This document shows, piece by piece, positions 19,860 through 32,500 of a stretch of 64,000 bases of DNA. The notes beneath the pieces are model-generated. The model saw only the letters and a list, made by a program, of their open reading frames with translations. It did not search any database and had not been told where the DNA came from. Made by a program: the position numbers and the translations under genes. How positions within the stretch are numbered: position 1 is the stretch's first letter; each line of letters begins with the position of its first letter. The DNA is from Schizochytrium sp. TIO01. Lineage: Eukaryota > Sar > Bigyra > Thraustochytrida > Thraustochytriidae. The stretch covers positions 2,044,001 through 2,108,000 of the forward strand of contig SMSO01000035.1 of assembly GCA_004764695.1 (NCBI GenBank), in the 5' to 3' direction.

Positions 19860-22800
19860 CACTCAATCAATGTCTTTCTCCTTTTTCTGCTCTATTCTTA
19901 TGCAATAGAATATAGAATATGTCCATCTTTCACCCCCTTAGGGCGCACGGTGAGAAGCAGCCCAAAACAGCTGAAAACGAACTCGGTAAAGAGTCAGAAG
20001 ACGTGCTAGCAGCTGTGAATCGTACGACTTCTTGGCCGCGATCCGCCATGGACGGCCGGTCCCTCCTCCGGCCATGTCTTGTGAGTTCTGCCCTAATTAT
20101 GATCAGCGTTGCCGAGGGACGGTCTCCTTCGAAGCGACTACTTTGATGCCTGACGGGCTGATAATATAAGCACTCTGGCAATTTATTTACTTCTTCTACA
20201 AACTTGTGCTCCTCAACTCTTAGTATTGATCCTATTGGGCTCATAGCTCCCTGGCGATGGGAAGAAAGGAAACTGGGCGCGCCGAACCTTCCGGAATAAC
20301 TTCCGCTCCTTCTTATTTAGCCGATACCCTCTGTGGCTCCATGTGCTGCTTTAGAGTCAATACGGTTATTCTCCCGAGAGCGGCGTCATCGCGACGGCGC
20401 ATGATGGCGCCATCCTCGAAAATGCGTTGTGCAAATGATTAATATACAAGGAACACAAGACTTGAAATAATGTTTTTTCCCTCTTCTATAAATATTTTTT
20501 AAAAACATATTTTAAAAGCACATCCTTCATTTCTTGTTGTTTTTGTGTATTAAAAAGCAATTTAAAATTTTAAAATTAATTAAAATAATATTAAAACAAT
20601 GAAAACTGAAAAAAAAAACATTATTACTTTTGACTTCTAACTTGAAAAACGTATGAATAGAAGCTTCCTTTTCTTCACCGGGTGGGGTGGGGTGGAGGGA
20701 ATTCTGGATGACCTTACTTTTTACAAGATGTACGGCGTGTTTGTACAGCTCAAGCGGCACTTGAATGTTGAATTAATTGGACGGGGTTCCTACTGCTAAA
20801 AGACTTGCTTGTGAAGGACCACGCAAAAATAGGCGAATTCTAGGATTTCATGACAAATATACAGACTTTATAATATTGCTCCGCATCTTTAGCTGCATTT
20901 TCATGACGAGATAACATTGCATTGCTCACAGGGGCATCAAGAATTAATTAATCATTAGAGAATAAATAGTTGATATAAATCAATTTCCGTATTCATATAT
21001 GGGGCAGCGGTTTCCGTTCTGTTTCAGTTGGCATGGAAAGTTTTGCATAGCGATTCTGGGTGGGTCGCGGTATGCGAAACCAAAAATGTTAAATTTAAAA
21101 AGTGCTAGAAACGGGCAGTTTGGCAGCTAGTGAAACGAGTGAGGCTTCGAGCCCCAGCGAGCCGTGAAATTGAACGACCAGTCATCGACTCGCTGGCCGA
21201 GAGTCGTGAAAGGAGGAAAAGCTGCCCTCGAGAGCCCATCAGGTTAATTCTACAATTGGAAAAGGTGATAGCATACCTCCCTCGAATACTTCTAGTAGTA
21301 GGGAAAAGGCGATTTCTGTGCACACCTCGCTACGAAGAGAATGCAAAACAAAATAGGTCTGTCTTTTAAAGATAAACAACATGCTACCCAGTACCATAGG
21401 TTGTTACGAGAATAGACAATTTCAAACGGGCCTACCTACTTGCAAAGGTTAATGAAGCAGTCGCACTAGATAAGCTCATCATATGGTCAAAATGCCGATG
21501 GTTGCTCTGTTGAGCGAGCATGGACAAACAACGACCGACTTCTCAAATATCGGCAGAGAACTTCGTATGTATCGTACGAGGGTTGAATGTTTTGAAAAAA
21601 AACAAAAAACAAAAAACAAAAAAACATGGCCATGCAGGTGAAGTCTTTTCCCTACTGTATAGTACATTGTGACCCTTTCCTCCGAATCCATTGGAGAGAT
21701 TTTTATTTATTTTTTTTAATTCACGACGGTGCGTGATGATCAGATTGACTAACTGACTCAACAACTGTACAACTGTAAGAACAGCGCTTAAATTTTTACA
21801 AATATATGGTTCTAAAGTCTTGATTATTTGGAAACAATTAGGACTTGTATATATCGGGTGCTTTTTGATAAAGGCTACCTACAAATTGATCTGTAGGTTG
21901 GATCAAGCTAAGGGACAAAGCCACCGTGTCTCTTTGAGAATTTGGATGAACCCTTTCAACATATTCAATGAAAAAACCAAAGAGTTGCGTTATACGTGTG
22001 TAATTCAGCCTACAGGCTTTGTCATTTGTAATATTGGCTTCGATGCAGTCGAAGGAACGAAAACAAGAAAGACTGAAGTGTAATGTCTCTAGAAATTTAG
22101 AGATTGCTATCCTCTCTCGTTTTAGATAATAAATTAGTTGACTATGAAATATGCTAATAAACACCGACCTGGGACAAAGGAGGTGGCTTAACCTTGAACC
22201 CGCTCTCACTAAGGAGTTAAATTTATTTTAGATCTGGCAAAAACTTAAACCATAACGATCGCTCCTTACTTTGTAATAGGTGCTTGATTCTTTCGATGAA
22301 ACTATACTAATCTAGGATTTGCAGAAGTCAGGACACTTACCACAAGCAATCAACAATCTGTTTTTCGATTATGCTTCATTTTCGGCGTATTCAATGTGAG
22401 CACGTCTCGATACAAGATTTTGCAAACTAGTCAAAGTCTAAAAGAAATGCAAGGCTTGTTTGGCCTGGTCTTTCGCTTGTTGCGGTGCTTGAATTTAATG
22501 ACAATCTGTCTTTACTTCTGAGCATAGTGATTAGAATCAGTGATAAGGTCTCCTCTCTCTTACAAATTAGTACAGCCAACTCAGAAGCTTGCAGCATGTA
22601 TAAAGTGATCCAAGTTGCGACCATTTTACTCATCGTTAACCCAGTGAGAGCTAAAAAATATTAGACAACATGCTCTACCTAACACGTATTTGGATTTGGC
22701 GTATTCTTTGCTACTTTTGGTTTGTGCTTGTAGACAACTGAGAAACATCCAATACCGCCAATAGACACTGACTGAAAATACCAATGATCATCATTGTTCC

Positions 22801-24636
22801 CTTCTTTCATGTCCCTACGTTTACATTCACTTATCTTACTTGAATGATGCTTCGGTGTTCTATCAGAAACAAAGAATAGATTACTGTTTGAGGACTGTTT
22901 AAACACTACATATGTGCTGTACATGATTATGTAGGAAGAAGGTAGGTAGTTACTAGCTAGATACTTCACACCAAATCCCTCCTTGTTTAGAATTAAGTAA
23001 ATTACGAGTAAATGCTGGTGGGCAATTTTTGTGGAGAGGAGGTGCTAAGGTGGTGGAACTCCACTTCGCGGCGTTGAGACGCCCTCGCCGAGCTCTAGGT
23101 AGCTACGCGTATTATAATGCCACATCATTATTCCCATTATCGCCTCTAACAATCAAGTTGTAAATTCCAATTCGTTCAAGTTCGGTCAAGTCCTTCATTC
23201 CCCCAGAAAACAAAGCCAGAAAACAAGCTGCGAAACCACCTCATACTACTACCTATTTCGATCTTGTATGTTTATGCTTTAAAGTAAAAAGTAAAGAAAC
23301 AAAAAAAAATATATAGATAAAAACAATCTAAACCATTAAAAGTTTTCAAGTATATAAAAATAACGTACTACAAACAATTTAGTATTTCTTTTTCTTTTAT
23401 TATAAGAACGAATAATCAACCATGACAACTTGAAGAGCCAACTTTATTCTTTTTCCAAAAAAGTAAATAAAGCGGGAAGTCCCTACCTATGAACCAGTCA
23501 CGATAAAGGTCGTGATGGAATCCGCAAGTGTGATCCAAAAAGCTTTCAGTGCTGTTTAAGTTCGTTTCGAGGATATATTTATATTGTCTTATTGTCTTTA
23601 CAGCATTTCGTCCATAAAATTGAAAACAACCACTGACAAAGACAACTATAAATAAACTCCATGAACAACCATGTGCAAGAAGTAGCCAAACAAGCTCAAA
23701 GCTGTCTTTTCGGGCTCGACTGCGAAGGTTTCATGCGTAGCAGCACCAACATGCAATGTGCTCTCGTGCTCATCGTTCAAGATCCGTGATTATCACTTAT
23801 GAAGCCGGATTTTACAATACATCAGCTGAGGGAGACAGGGTTTTCCATGAGAAGAAGACACGAAGCTGAGAGGCGACCTTTCTTAGATACATAATGAAGA
23901 AGGTTACATTTGCAATAATATGGTCAAAGCTTCTACAGAACTTTTTGCAATGCTGTTTGGACAGGCCCCGATCGTTTCACTTGAAGTCGCGAGCTCGTTT
24001 GCCTCGACTCGAAACTCATCTCAGCGGCATTCTGTATGAAAAGTCACCAGAATGTAATTCATCTTGCGCTTTGCCTTCAAGTTGGGTTTGCTGGTAGGCA
24101 TTCGATTTCGATTTCCTTGAGCTTAACCGAGAGCCTTTTACTGCTCCATTTATCTTAAACTTGCGAATGAAGGAGTTTGTTAATTGTAAAAGATGGTTCA
24201 GTTTCTGTGGACCTCGTTCTGACTAAGGATCGCCTAAGAGCACTCTAAGGGCTCTTAAAGGCCTCGTTTTTGTTTGCGGGCCTTTGGAGATAGACTTGAA
24301 GACAAGAGGTCCAAGCTTAAGTTCAACCTCAAGTTCGTGGTATTTGAGACCTGCGCTGGTCAAGGCCCCGCTCAAGTTCTTGGAAAAGTTCCCGACCCGC
24401 TCTCTGCTTCCTGAGCAAGAGCTTCTCAGCTTAAAGACCTCCTCGCTCAGTTCGCTTGCAAGTTTCAACAGCACCAGCACATGAAAATTGACATCCTCGC
24501 AGTCGTGCTGCTCAGCGCGAATTGTGTGGTCGTACCAGACATGTATATGCTGTCATGTTGAAGCAGACAGAATACACGGGGTCTTGCATATGGGGTCCAG
24601 GCCACACCCTTTTCTCCACAAATAATAACTTTTAGT

Positions 24637-24670
24637 TATTATTATTATTATTATTTTATTCGTTTATTTA
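24637..24670. repeat. (TTA)n-type A/T tract
   Basis: A run of ttattattatt, with further ttta units, in an A/T-rich block. Confidence 0.7.
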
Positions 24671-25362
24671 TTTTCATTAAGAATGTAATGAAAAGTCTAA
24701 AACAATTTGGAAAGGATCAATCAGAGTAAAAGAACAGAAGGTACCACCTCGAAAGTAGTATCGATGAGTTGACTGCTGAGGACTTCGACAGCTTCGTTGA
24801 GGAATGCAGAAACAACCGCGGTTTTTACAGGCAGGTTTTATCTGCTTGTTTTATATTTCAATATGCCCTGACGAGCTTTTGAAAAACTTCTTCGACCTAT
24901 TATACTACCACATACAAGCATAAACGTTTAAAAGTGCTCTTTCATTCTTTAGAAATGAAAAAGATTCACTACTTTTTTAATTTAAACATTTTATTAAAGG
25001 ATTAAAAAGGCCGGCCTCCCATCAAATTCGACATGCGTTTGGAGGGGAAGTAAATAAGCAAGTAATCAAGGATGCTAAAAAAGTTATTGCGCTCGATCAC
25101 TCGAAGCTCAGTATTTGCTCAACCCCTTCATCTTAAAATAGCGAAACCTGCGCCTTTGACTGTCAGCGACGCATACACGATGTAATGTAATCTAATGTAA
25201 GAAGCGCGATCTATTCCTATTACCAATCTATCTTGCAGGCAATGAATAAGTGCATTCGCTGCTGTTATTCACTCACTTTCCATGGATTCCCGTCCTTAGA
25301 GGGGTCTGTCTGTCTCTCTGTCTCTCTGTCTCTGCATCGTAAAATGTGTAGTAGTAACACAG

Positions 25363-25562
25363 TCGAAGGATCGAAGAATCGAAGGATCGAAGAATCGAAG
25401 AATCGAAGAATCGAAGAATCGAAGAATCGAAGAATCGAAGAATCGAAGAATCGAAGAATCGAAGAATCGAAGAATCGAAGGATCGAAGAATCGAAGAATC
25501 GAAGGATCGAAGAATCGAAGGATAGATGGATCGAAGGATCGAAGGATCGAAGGATCGATGCA
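25363..25562. repeat. 8-bp tandem array TCGAAGAA/TCGAAGGA, about 25 units
   Basis: About 200 bp of an 8-bp unit with two interspersed variants differing at one base, and a degenerate end (gatagatgga). It is preceded at 25305-25335 by a tctg/tctc tract. No reading frame of the unit contains a stop, so it creates long artificial frames on both strands. Confidence 0.93.
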
Positions 25563-26220
25563 TCAAAATGCAATTCTTCACTTCTTTCTGCGTTGCGTAG
25601 AGACAGCAGAATATCTATCGCCTCATTCCATCGGTCCGTGAACCCATGGACGATGCCCTTCGAAGGGCCTACAGAAAGAACTACCGGTCGGATGTATCAA
25701 CGTCTTCTTCACCTCCGCAGCCGCCATCGACAACGGCGCTGCGGAAGCGTCCGAGGCCGTCCTTCGCGCCCTTTTCCAACAACTTGTTGTTATTGTTCTC
25801 GTTGTTGTTGTTGGCATTTAAGAGAATGCACGCAGTGTGGAAAAGTATGCACGCACAAGCGTGTCTTTTGCTGGTCACGAGTGGCGTTTGCGGTGTCGTC
25901 GAGTGGCCCAAAGACAATCTTTGGCCACGATTACGAAAAGTTCGTGGCGCTCAAAATGGCAGCGGTGTATCCGTCCGATCGAGGTTTTGCTTGTTTACAT
26001 CGTTGCTGATGAAGCAATTCGCTGTTCGCCGTCGCTTCTATCGTTCATGTGTATTGGCATTCGTTCATTCATTCATTCATGCCGCACTACGCTTCCCATA
26101 AACGCGGGGAGAATGCAGCTGCTGCGAAGACGGATCTGGAGAGGTGCGTGTCTAAACTCTTCAACACGCGAGCAATCCGCCAAGCACCAGGAGCATCAGC
26201 GAAAGAGGAGAACTTTGGCA

Positions 26221-26312
26221 GAATGAATGAATGAATGAATGAATGAATGAATGAATGAATGAATGAATGAATGAATGAATGAATGAATGAATGAATGAAT
26301 GAATGAATGAAT
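26221..26312. repeat. (GAAT)n microsatellite, about 23 copies
   Basis: About 92 bp of perfect gaat tetramers, the longest copy of this motif in the window. An attc run also lies nearby at about 26060-26080. Confidence 0.95.
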
Positions 26313-26634
26313 GCCTGGAAACGAATTGGCCTCATTCCTTCACAACGGTTTCACACATGGATGCAAGAAATCAATTGCAGATCTCTTCTGTTGGTTTGCA
26401 TCATCAACGCCTTCTTCACATCCATCTATTAGAAGCAAAAGGAGGTACCGCATTTGCTTCGGGTGCCTTTGCACATCATCGTCATTTACCACTGAAGCGA
26501 TCGAGTGCATCGTCTATCGACCTCGCCGATTTTGCAAAGCTCTCTCGCGTTTGCTGCAGTTGCGGCTTAGGTCTTCCATCTTGGCTGAGATTGCAATGTC
26601 CTGGTCACCGGAATTGAGTTCGAGACCATCTTCA

Positions 26635-26659
26635 AGAGAGAGAGAGAGAGAGAGAGAGA
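26635..26659. repeat. (GA)n dinucleotide tract
   Basis: About 12 perfect ga units. Confidence 0.9.
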
Positions 26660-29600
26660 TCTATGTATCTTGTCATTTGCAATTTTGGTCCAAAGGAGAT
26701 GACCATTCTATCTATTGCTCTCCACGTTTGCCGTGCTCTTTTTTTTTCGAGCTCATTCATCCCTTAGGAGTGAACGCAAAGGAATTCATTCTCGAGGCTG
26801 CAACAAAGGTCCGCGACGATGGGCTCAATACGCACGATTGATGTGCGACCTCGAAGGCTTTTCGAGCTGCTGCTCCGCGAGGACGCTTAGATCTATTTCC
26901 TGGAAAAGAAGAACTATTCGTCGTTCTCGATTCTATTCTATGTTTCGTTCGATTAGAAGAATGTATGTGTATGTGCAATTTACAATCTTTATTTTGACTA
27001 AAATTAAAATTTGTTGTCTAATGGAACAAACCAAATATAATAAAAACAAACATAATAAGCGCTGTCAACAGCAGCGGAGGATTAGAAGAATTTGTTCTTT
27101 TTATATTTTTATTTTATTTAAATATATCCTGGTTATATATATTTTTTCTTTTAATTTCTTTCGGAGTAAAAGCGGAGGAGGAGGAAATCGACGGAAATGC
27201 GCAAGCATTTGCCGAGGACAGCAGTGTTCATAACGATTGTTTGCAAGAATGATTAATTAGAACCCCTGCGGTTAACTGACACACTGACAGCGTGGATATC
27301 GGCACCACCTTCAAAGTGGCCGCGCTGGAGCACTCACGATCGTCAGCCTTTAAGATGCTTCCTTTATCGTTTTATCTCCTGACCTTTCTTTTCAAAGAAG
27401 TACGGCATTCATGCTTCTTACTTCACTTTCTTTCTTTTTCTCTCAAGTTTCCATCTATTTTTTATATATTTATTTTAATCTTAAACATATATAAATACTG
27501 TAGTAACAATCATTTAAGACAAAAATAATCATAATCATAATCATAAAGCAAACTGAAAGAACTGTGAAACTAAAGGATGAGATCTCGAACAAACTGAACT
27601 CACGCTTCCTTCCCAAACTCGCAGGAAGTAAAGAAGTAACCCATTTGTAAAAAGCAAATTCAATAGGTTATGTTATCATATATCTCTCTGTCTCTATCTC
27701 CGCGTGTCGATATAACCAATCTCATGACAGGCATATTGGACAAATGAACCTGACAAAAGAAGTTGTTGTTTTCATCGAACGAAGTTTCATTCATTCATCC
27801 TGTGGCGCTTATCTCGAGGTCCTCGATTGCCTTCGGCCGCCTCTGCAGACTTTGCCCACGCCCACTGCGAACACAACGCACTCACTCGACCATCCGCGGA
27901 GTTCGGCTTCAAAGCCACTTCAATTCTAAACAGGCGCTGAGCCGTCAGCAGCACCACCGATGTGGCGGCTGGCTGCCTATCTTGGGCCCTTCATTTCTTC
28001 GTTGTTCTTGGAGTGCACACCCCATCATACAGAGATCAGACGGAGATGAATGCTCGCCATTCAAGGTGTCGTTCAGTGTTCCAGTGGTCTTCTTCGCGAG
28101 AAGAGATCAATTGAACGACCTCGAGGCAGGGGTGAATGAGGACGGAAGGCTCTCGGAGATCCTTTTCAAGACAAGAGCGGAGGAGTCCTATGTATGAAGT
28201 CATGCGAAGTCTTTCTCAGAAGCAGCTTAGTTGTGTATGTGTGTGAGGGCTTCTTGGTGGATAGATTCCGAGGTTGGTGAGGGAAATTACAACAACGTGG
28301 GGCCTGGATTCATTCGTCCTTGCGACTGCTACTGGCTGACTATTTGGAAAGCTGCCGGGCCACTCGTGGAGAGCGGTCAGTCACTGTAGAAATGTAGGAA
28401 AGAAATCATTATTCTCAATGACTCAGGGATCTCCTCGCTCGCTGCACTGGGACGCAGACATCAAAATGAGGATCGAGGGCTAGGTCACTTGCGGACGGTC
28501 TCAGCTTTTTATGAAAGCTGACGACCTCTTTGCATCTGAATCCTTTGCACACGTAAGTTTATTCCATTTTTCAATAATTGCCTCGGGTCTCGATACTTTG
28601 TCTCAGCAAGCACCAGCTGACTAACTAGGTAAAATGAGGTTTCTAAAGCGACCAAGGATCAACATGCCACTGGAAGCCTTCCTTCGAGATAGAAACTGCC
28701 AAACTTAAGCCACCATGGTTGCTTTATAAAGATTCCATTTAATCGTTACCAGAACTTCACACAATACCAGTTGCGGACAACTGTTGCTGAGTTCGAGTTG
28801 TTGATGCTGATGCCAAGTCTGTCTCCTTCACTTCCGCTTTTTTACAACAACACCGTGGAAGACCACAAGCAATTTAATTGTACACGAAAGGAGGCCGTAT
28901 TAAACCCAACAGAATAAATAGGACTTGTATTTTGGAGATTTAGTGCCTATAGAGTTGATTGAATGCGACCCCACTGGAATGATCTACTCGTCGATGATAA
29001 CTTTCCATCAGAGCCTGCTACGAGTAAATCAGCCCAAAACTTGTGATCGGATGAATATTCATACGTCACTTATACTTCGATGGAACTGCATGCCCCCAGG
29101 TTATTTGGAGGCTAGAAAAAAGATCTCTCGCTGACGCGGACAGAGTCAGCGAACCCGATGTGGGAAGTTCTGCCACCTTTTCCCTTGCTGAGTGCATCCC
29201 GACAGTTCTCAAGGAATATTCAATACCACTGCTACCTAGTGACATGGGCTATACACAAACGACGCAGCGGACACAGGCTGGTTGTGCGTGCGTGAGTTAC
29301 ACGAGATGACGCCCTGCAAGGCTGGGCATGAGATACTTGTTTACATTTAGAGAGGTGGGGGATGATTTTCATATGCCTTTTCGCAATTACGGACGCAAGA
29401 TACAATGAACAAATAAGCGTCTATAGTAAACCTGTTCCTCTTCGTCATTGCGTGCATAGCATGTGGCTGCGTGTGCACAGCACAAGTTTTACAAATGTTT
29501 CTTTTGCTGAAGAAATGCTTGAAATTGTTTAATGAAGTCTAAGTTTTTTTGTTTTCCTTAAATCATTAAAAATAGGCCTAGTAGGTAAAATCTGTGTTGA

Positions 29601-29895
29601 CAAAAAGAGTCCCAACTCCCATTAATACGTAAAAATTAGTCTTCGAGCGAATAGAGGTAACAAGTCAATAGTTTTGCGAGACTAAGACACTGGTTGGGCC
29701 TTTTACATTAACAGAAACACAACGTAAAAGGGTGAACCTTGTTATATGGATCTCATCAATGTAGTCTACAATGCAACTTCAAAAGAAACATGAAATACAC
29801 TAAACCCAAAAAAAATGAAAAACCTTCCATTGCCCTGAGTACCTCCATGTTGAGACCTTGAAATAGTGAAGCAAGAGAGCCTACCACATTTTGGC

Positions 29896-31203
29896 TCACC
29901 AGTCGTCGTCGTCATCATCATTATCCCCACCACGGTTTCGCAGTGAGATTTTAGACACGCGGCTGCCCAAAAGGTCAACACGGCCCAAAGTCTGCGCTGA
30001 TGAGCTCTGCCACTTATCTTCATTAAGAGCATCCTCGGCCCCGGCATACATTTGCTGTGCACGCTCCGTTGCAGAGACATCAACGCCCTGCATTTCAATG
30101 CCATACCGGGACGAAAAGAAGAATTCAATATCTGACAACCCAAACTCGCCAGAGCCAAACTCATTTTCATTGATAGCTACTGCGCTATCATTTACCATTT
30201 CGCCGCCCTTGTATACAAGAAATGCCGGGAGAGCGCGATGCGAGAGTGTCTGATCTGCGTCAGTAGCTACAAGCTTCAGGATTTTCACATGAGACTGTTT
30301 TTGTGCAAGCTGCTCAAGGACAATGTTCATCTTGCGGCAAGCTGCAATGTAGTCTTCATAAATATGAGTTACCACGTAAGTGCGTGGATCAGCGTTATCG
30401 ATTTCATCCAGAAACTGGAATTTATCCACAGCAATAACGCGCCCAAACTGGGGTAGCGAGTGGAAACCCGACATTTGCTGCATTCGGGCCTGGCGGTAAG
30501 CTTCCAAGAAAGCTCCGTCATCGTCGTCAGAATCAGCATCATCTGAGTTATCCTCAGCATCAGCATCATATTTGCGAACATGGGAACCAGTCAGGCCTCG
30601 TTGAGCTAGCGAATTATAAGAAATTGACTCCTCAGTGGTTGTCGCACCATAAGCTTGACGCCGGAATGACTCAAGGTCTTGAAGCTTCTTTGTCTCGTTG
30701 CGGCGACGCATAATTGCCTTGGCCTCCTCATAATCGGCCTTGACACCCTTGGGACCGGTGTTGTTTTTCCTGCGAATCTTAGTCAACACCTCGGACCAAT
30801 TTTCCTTTTTGGGGTCTACCTCATCATCCTCATCTGGAACAATCTCGTTTTCTTCATCCTCATCCAGACTTTGCAATGTAGAATAAAACGCTCAACAACT
30901 TCGTTAGTTCATGCTCACTCTTTTTAGTGCCAGTCGAAATCATAGCTGCAATGTCATGTCGTTGTACTTATACCTCATCTCCCTCGTCGCTCTTGGAGGA
31001 GAGGCTAAGCAAAGTACTATAAAACATCACACTTACCTGACGTCTGAGTCGATCTCAAACCTAGCCCGGGCACCACCATCTTCGTCTGAGTCCTTTTCCT
31101 TTGAAAGGTCCTGACTAAGCAGCTTCTTCTCCATGTCACCGCTCAAGGTGGTGATTTTCTGCGGACCGCGTTTTACCGCGCCATCTCCCAGATAGTTATC
31201 CAT
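29896..31203 (-). CDS. PDCL: Phosducin-like protein (PDCL/PhLP1 type), two exons
   Basis: Exon 1 is 31203-31037 (MDNYLGDGAVKRGPQKITT...), with donor GTAAGT at 31036. Exon 2 is 30868-29896, with acceptor AAG just before it. Both ends are phase 2 and the joined product is 379 residues ending DDDDDDW. Phosducin hallmarks: the TGPKGV motif at 93-98 of the Gbg-binding helix region, FLEAYRQARMQQM, and a thioredoxin-like domain (FGRVIAVDKFQFLDEIDN, YVVTHIYEDYIAACRKMN, ALPAFLVYKGGEMVND). Family members act in the cytosol with the CCT chaperonin to fold G-protein beta subunits and assemble Gbg. Long acidic runs occur at both ends. The intron is 168 nt. Confidence 0.9.
30869..31036 (-). other. GT-AG intron of the phosducin-like gene
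   Basis: On the minus strand it begins GTAAGT and ends TTGCAAAG. The flanking exons join in phase (AG+T, Ser) and give a continuous protein. It contains stop codons in all frames. Confidence 0.85.
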
Positions 31204-32500
31204 TCTATAATTGCAAAGTGTCCTCCTCGCGTCCTATTCTACTTCCCTCAGACTTCTTCTCGAAGTTTGCTTTATGAGGTTTTCTTGCGCTTGCGGCAAA
31301 GTACAGAGCAACAAACTTCGCTTGTGCGCGAAATGGCGTTGGGCTTCTTTTTCAAGAAGTAGGTATTCGCACGACTCTTCACAAGGCGCTTCTTCAGCCT
31401 CGCCTGAGAAACAATATTAAAGACTCTAAGCTCAGTCGTGCTTGTCCCCAGCCTTTTAGCCTCCCAACGCACGAGTCGTTCGAAGTTTGCCCTCGCTGCA
31501 CAAGCTCTGCCGACTTGGTGAAGCAAAAAGAGGTTTCGATTACACAACCTTGTGTATTGCACCTCCCAGAGTATTCCCCTCATTCCCTCTTCATAACTAT
31601 GTAGGATTTCGCCGCTAATAAAAATGTGAGAAGACAATCAGAACGCGAAACGCTATCGATAACCGCTCGAGCTAGAGCTTCTGTAGGGAACAAAGTTCAA
31701 CTCACGAGAGGTACTATAGCAACACAATGTACTGCTGCTCCTGATCTCTTCTGGGCGAGCTTTTCCGAAGCAAGGCTGTTTTGGGAGTGCACGCGTATAA
31801 AAATTAAAAAACGTATAGGAGTGCTAAGTACGATATTACTTAGGTAGGTTTCCTAGCCTCTCTTTTAGAGAACCTTACGAACCATCGGACTATTTCTAGC
31901 AAGATGCAATCAGTCTTGTCGCATGGTTCTATGTCTTCAGTGTGATGTGATGTGTATCCAAATATGGAAATTTAAGGACCACATGAAGCGTTTATTTATA
32001 CTGATATTCATGCACCGTTTTCTAATATGAAAAAGGTATGTAGATAACTTCGGTGAGAACAGTTTATGCATATATTAGTTAGCGTCACTAATACAGTAAA
32101 CTATAATATTTTGTTTATTGCATAAATCATACACAACACAACAAATGTCAACATACAAATTAAGTGACGTTTGAGTTATCATAATTTGTGGCTGGATTTT
32201 CTCCCAAATCTTTAGCAGAATCGCCTGAGCAACCTATCTTTAAAAGAGGTACCACTATCGTACCACCAACAGTTCTAGTTCCTTTCGCTTTCTCATTTCT
32301 TGAACAAACAAAAACGTTTTTACTATTTGAGAAAACGTATAGTATCGTCGGTTCGAAATTAGTTTATAAAAAGAAATATAATAAAAACTTCTTATACCTC
32401 TTGAGGATGATCAACTTTTTGATGAAGACGGTGCGAATCGACGATCAAACCAAAAGCGCAGGAGCTCTCGGCGGCGCGAACCGCCAGACGTTGGGCTCAA
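31204..32500. other. Divergent intergenic region
   Basis: It lies between the minus-strand phosducin-like gene and the plus-strand GT8 gene. A minus-strand frame at 31272-31637 has some basic helical character but no recognisable motif, and lies where the phosducin promoter should be. Otherwise nothing is seen. Confidence 0.45.

Larger units (their letters stand above)
16513..29895. other. 13 kb stretch without a supported gene
   Basis: Reading frames are short, overlap on both strands and show no domain or codon bias. They are mostly translations of simple repeats. Base composition alternates between A/T-rich blocks (18240-18330, 20450-20640, 23270-23420, 24600-24680, 26980-27150) and more balanced sequence. 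Microsatellites are listed separately. The first few hundred bases upstream of 16512 should hold the P450 promoter. Untranslated RNA genes cannot be excluded. Confidence 0.5.

Noticed and set aside
19627-20009. Frames with TNKQ or CLFV repeats
   Set aside because: They are products of the (AAAC)n microsatellite.
25233-26009. 258-codon frame with RIEESKNR repeats
   Set aside because: It is a translation of an 8-bp tandem array, which is open in all frames and both strands.
31272-31637. 121-codon minus-strand frame upstream of the phosducin-like gene
   Set aside because: It lies in the expected promoter and 5' UTR, with no recognisable motif and no matching splice to the gene.
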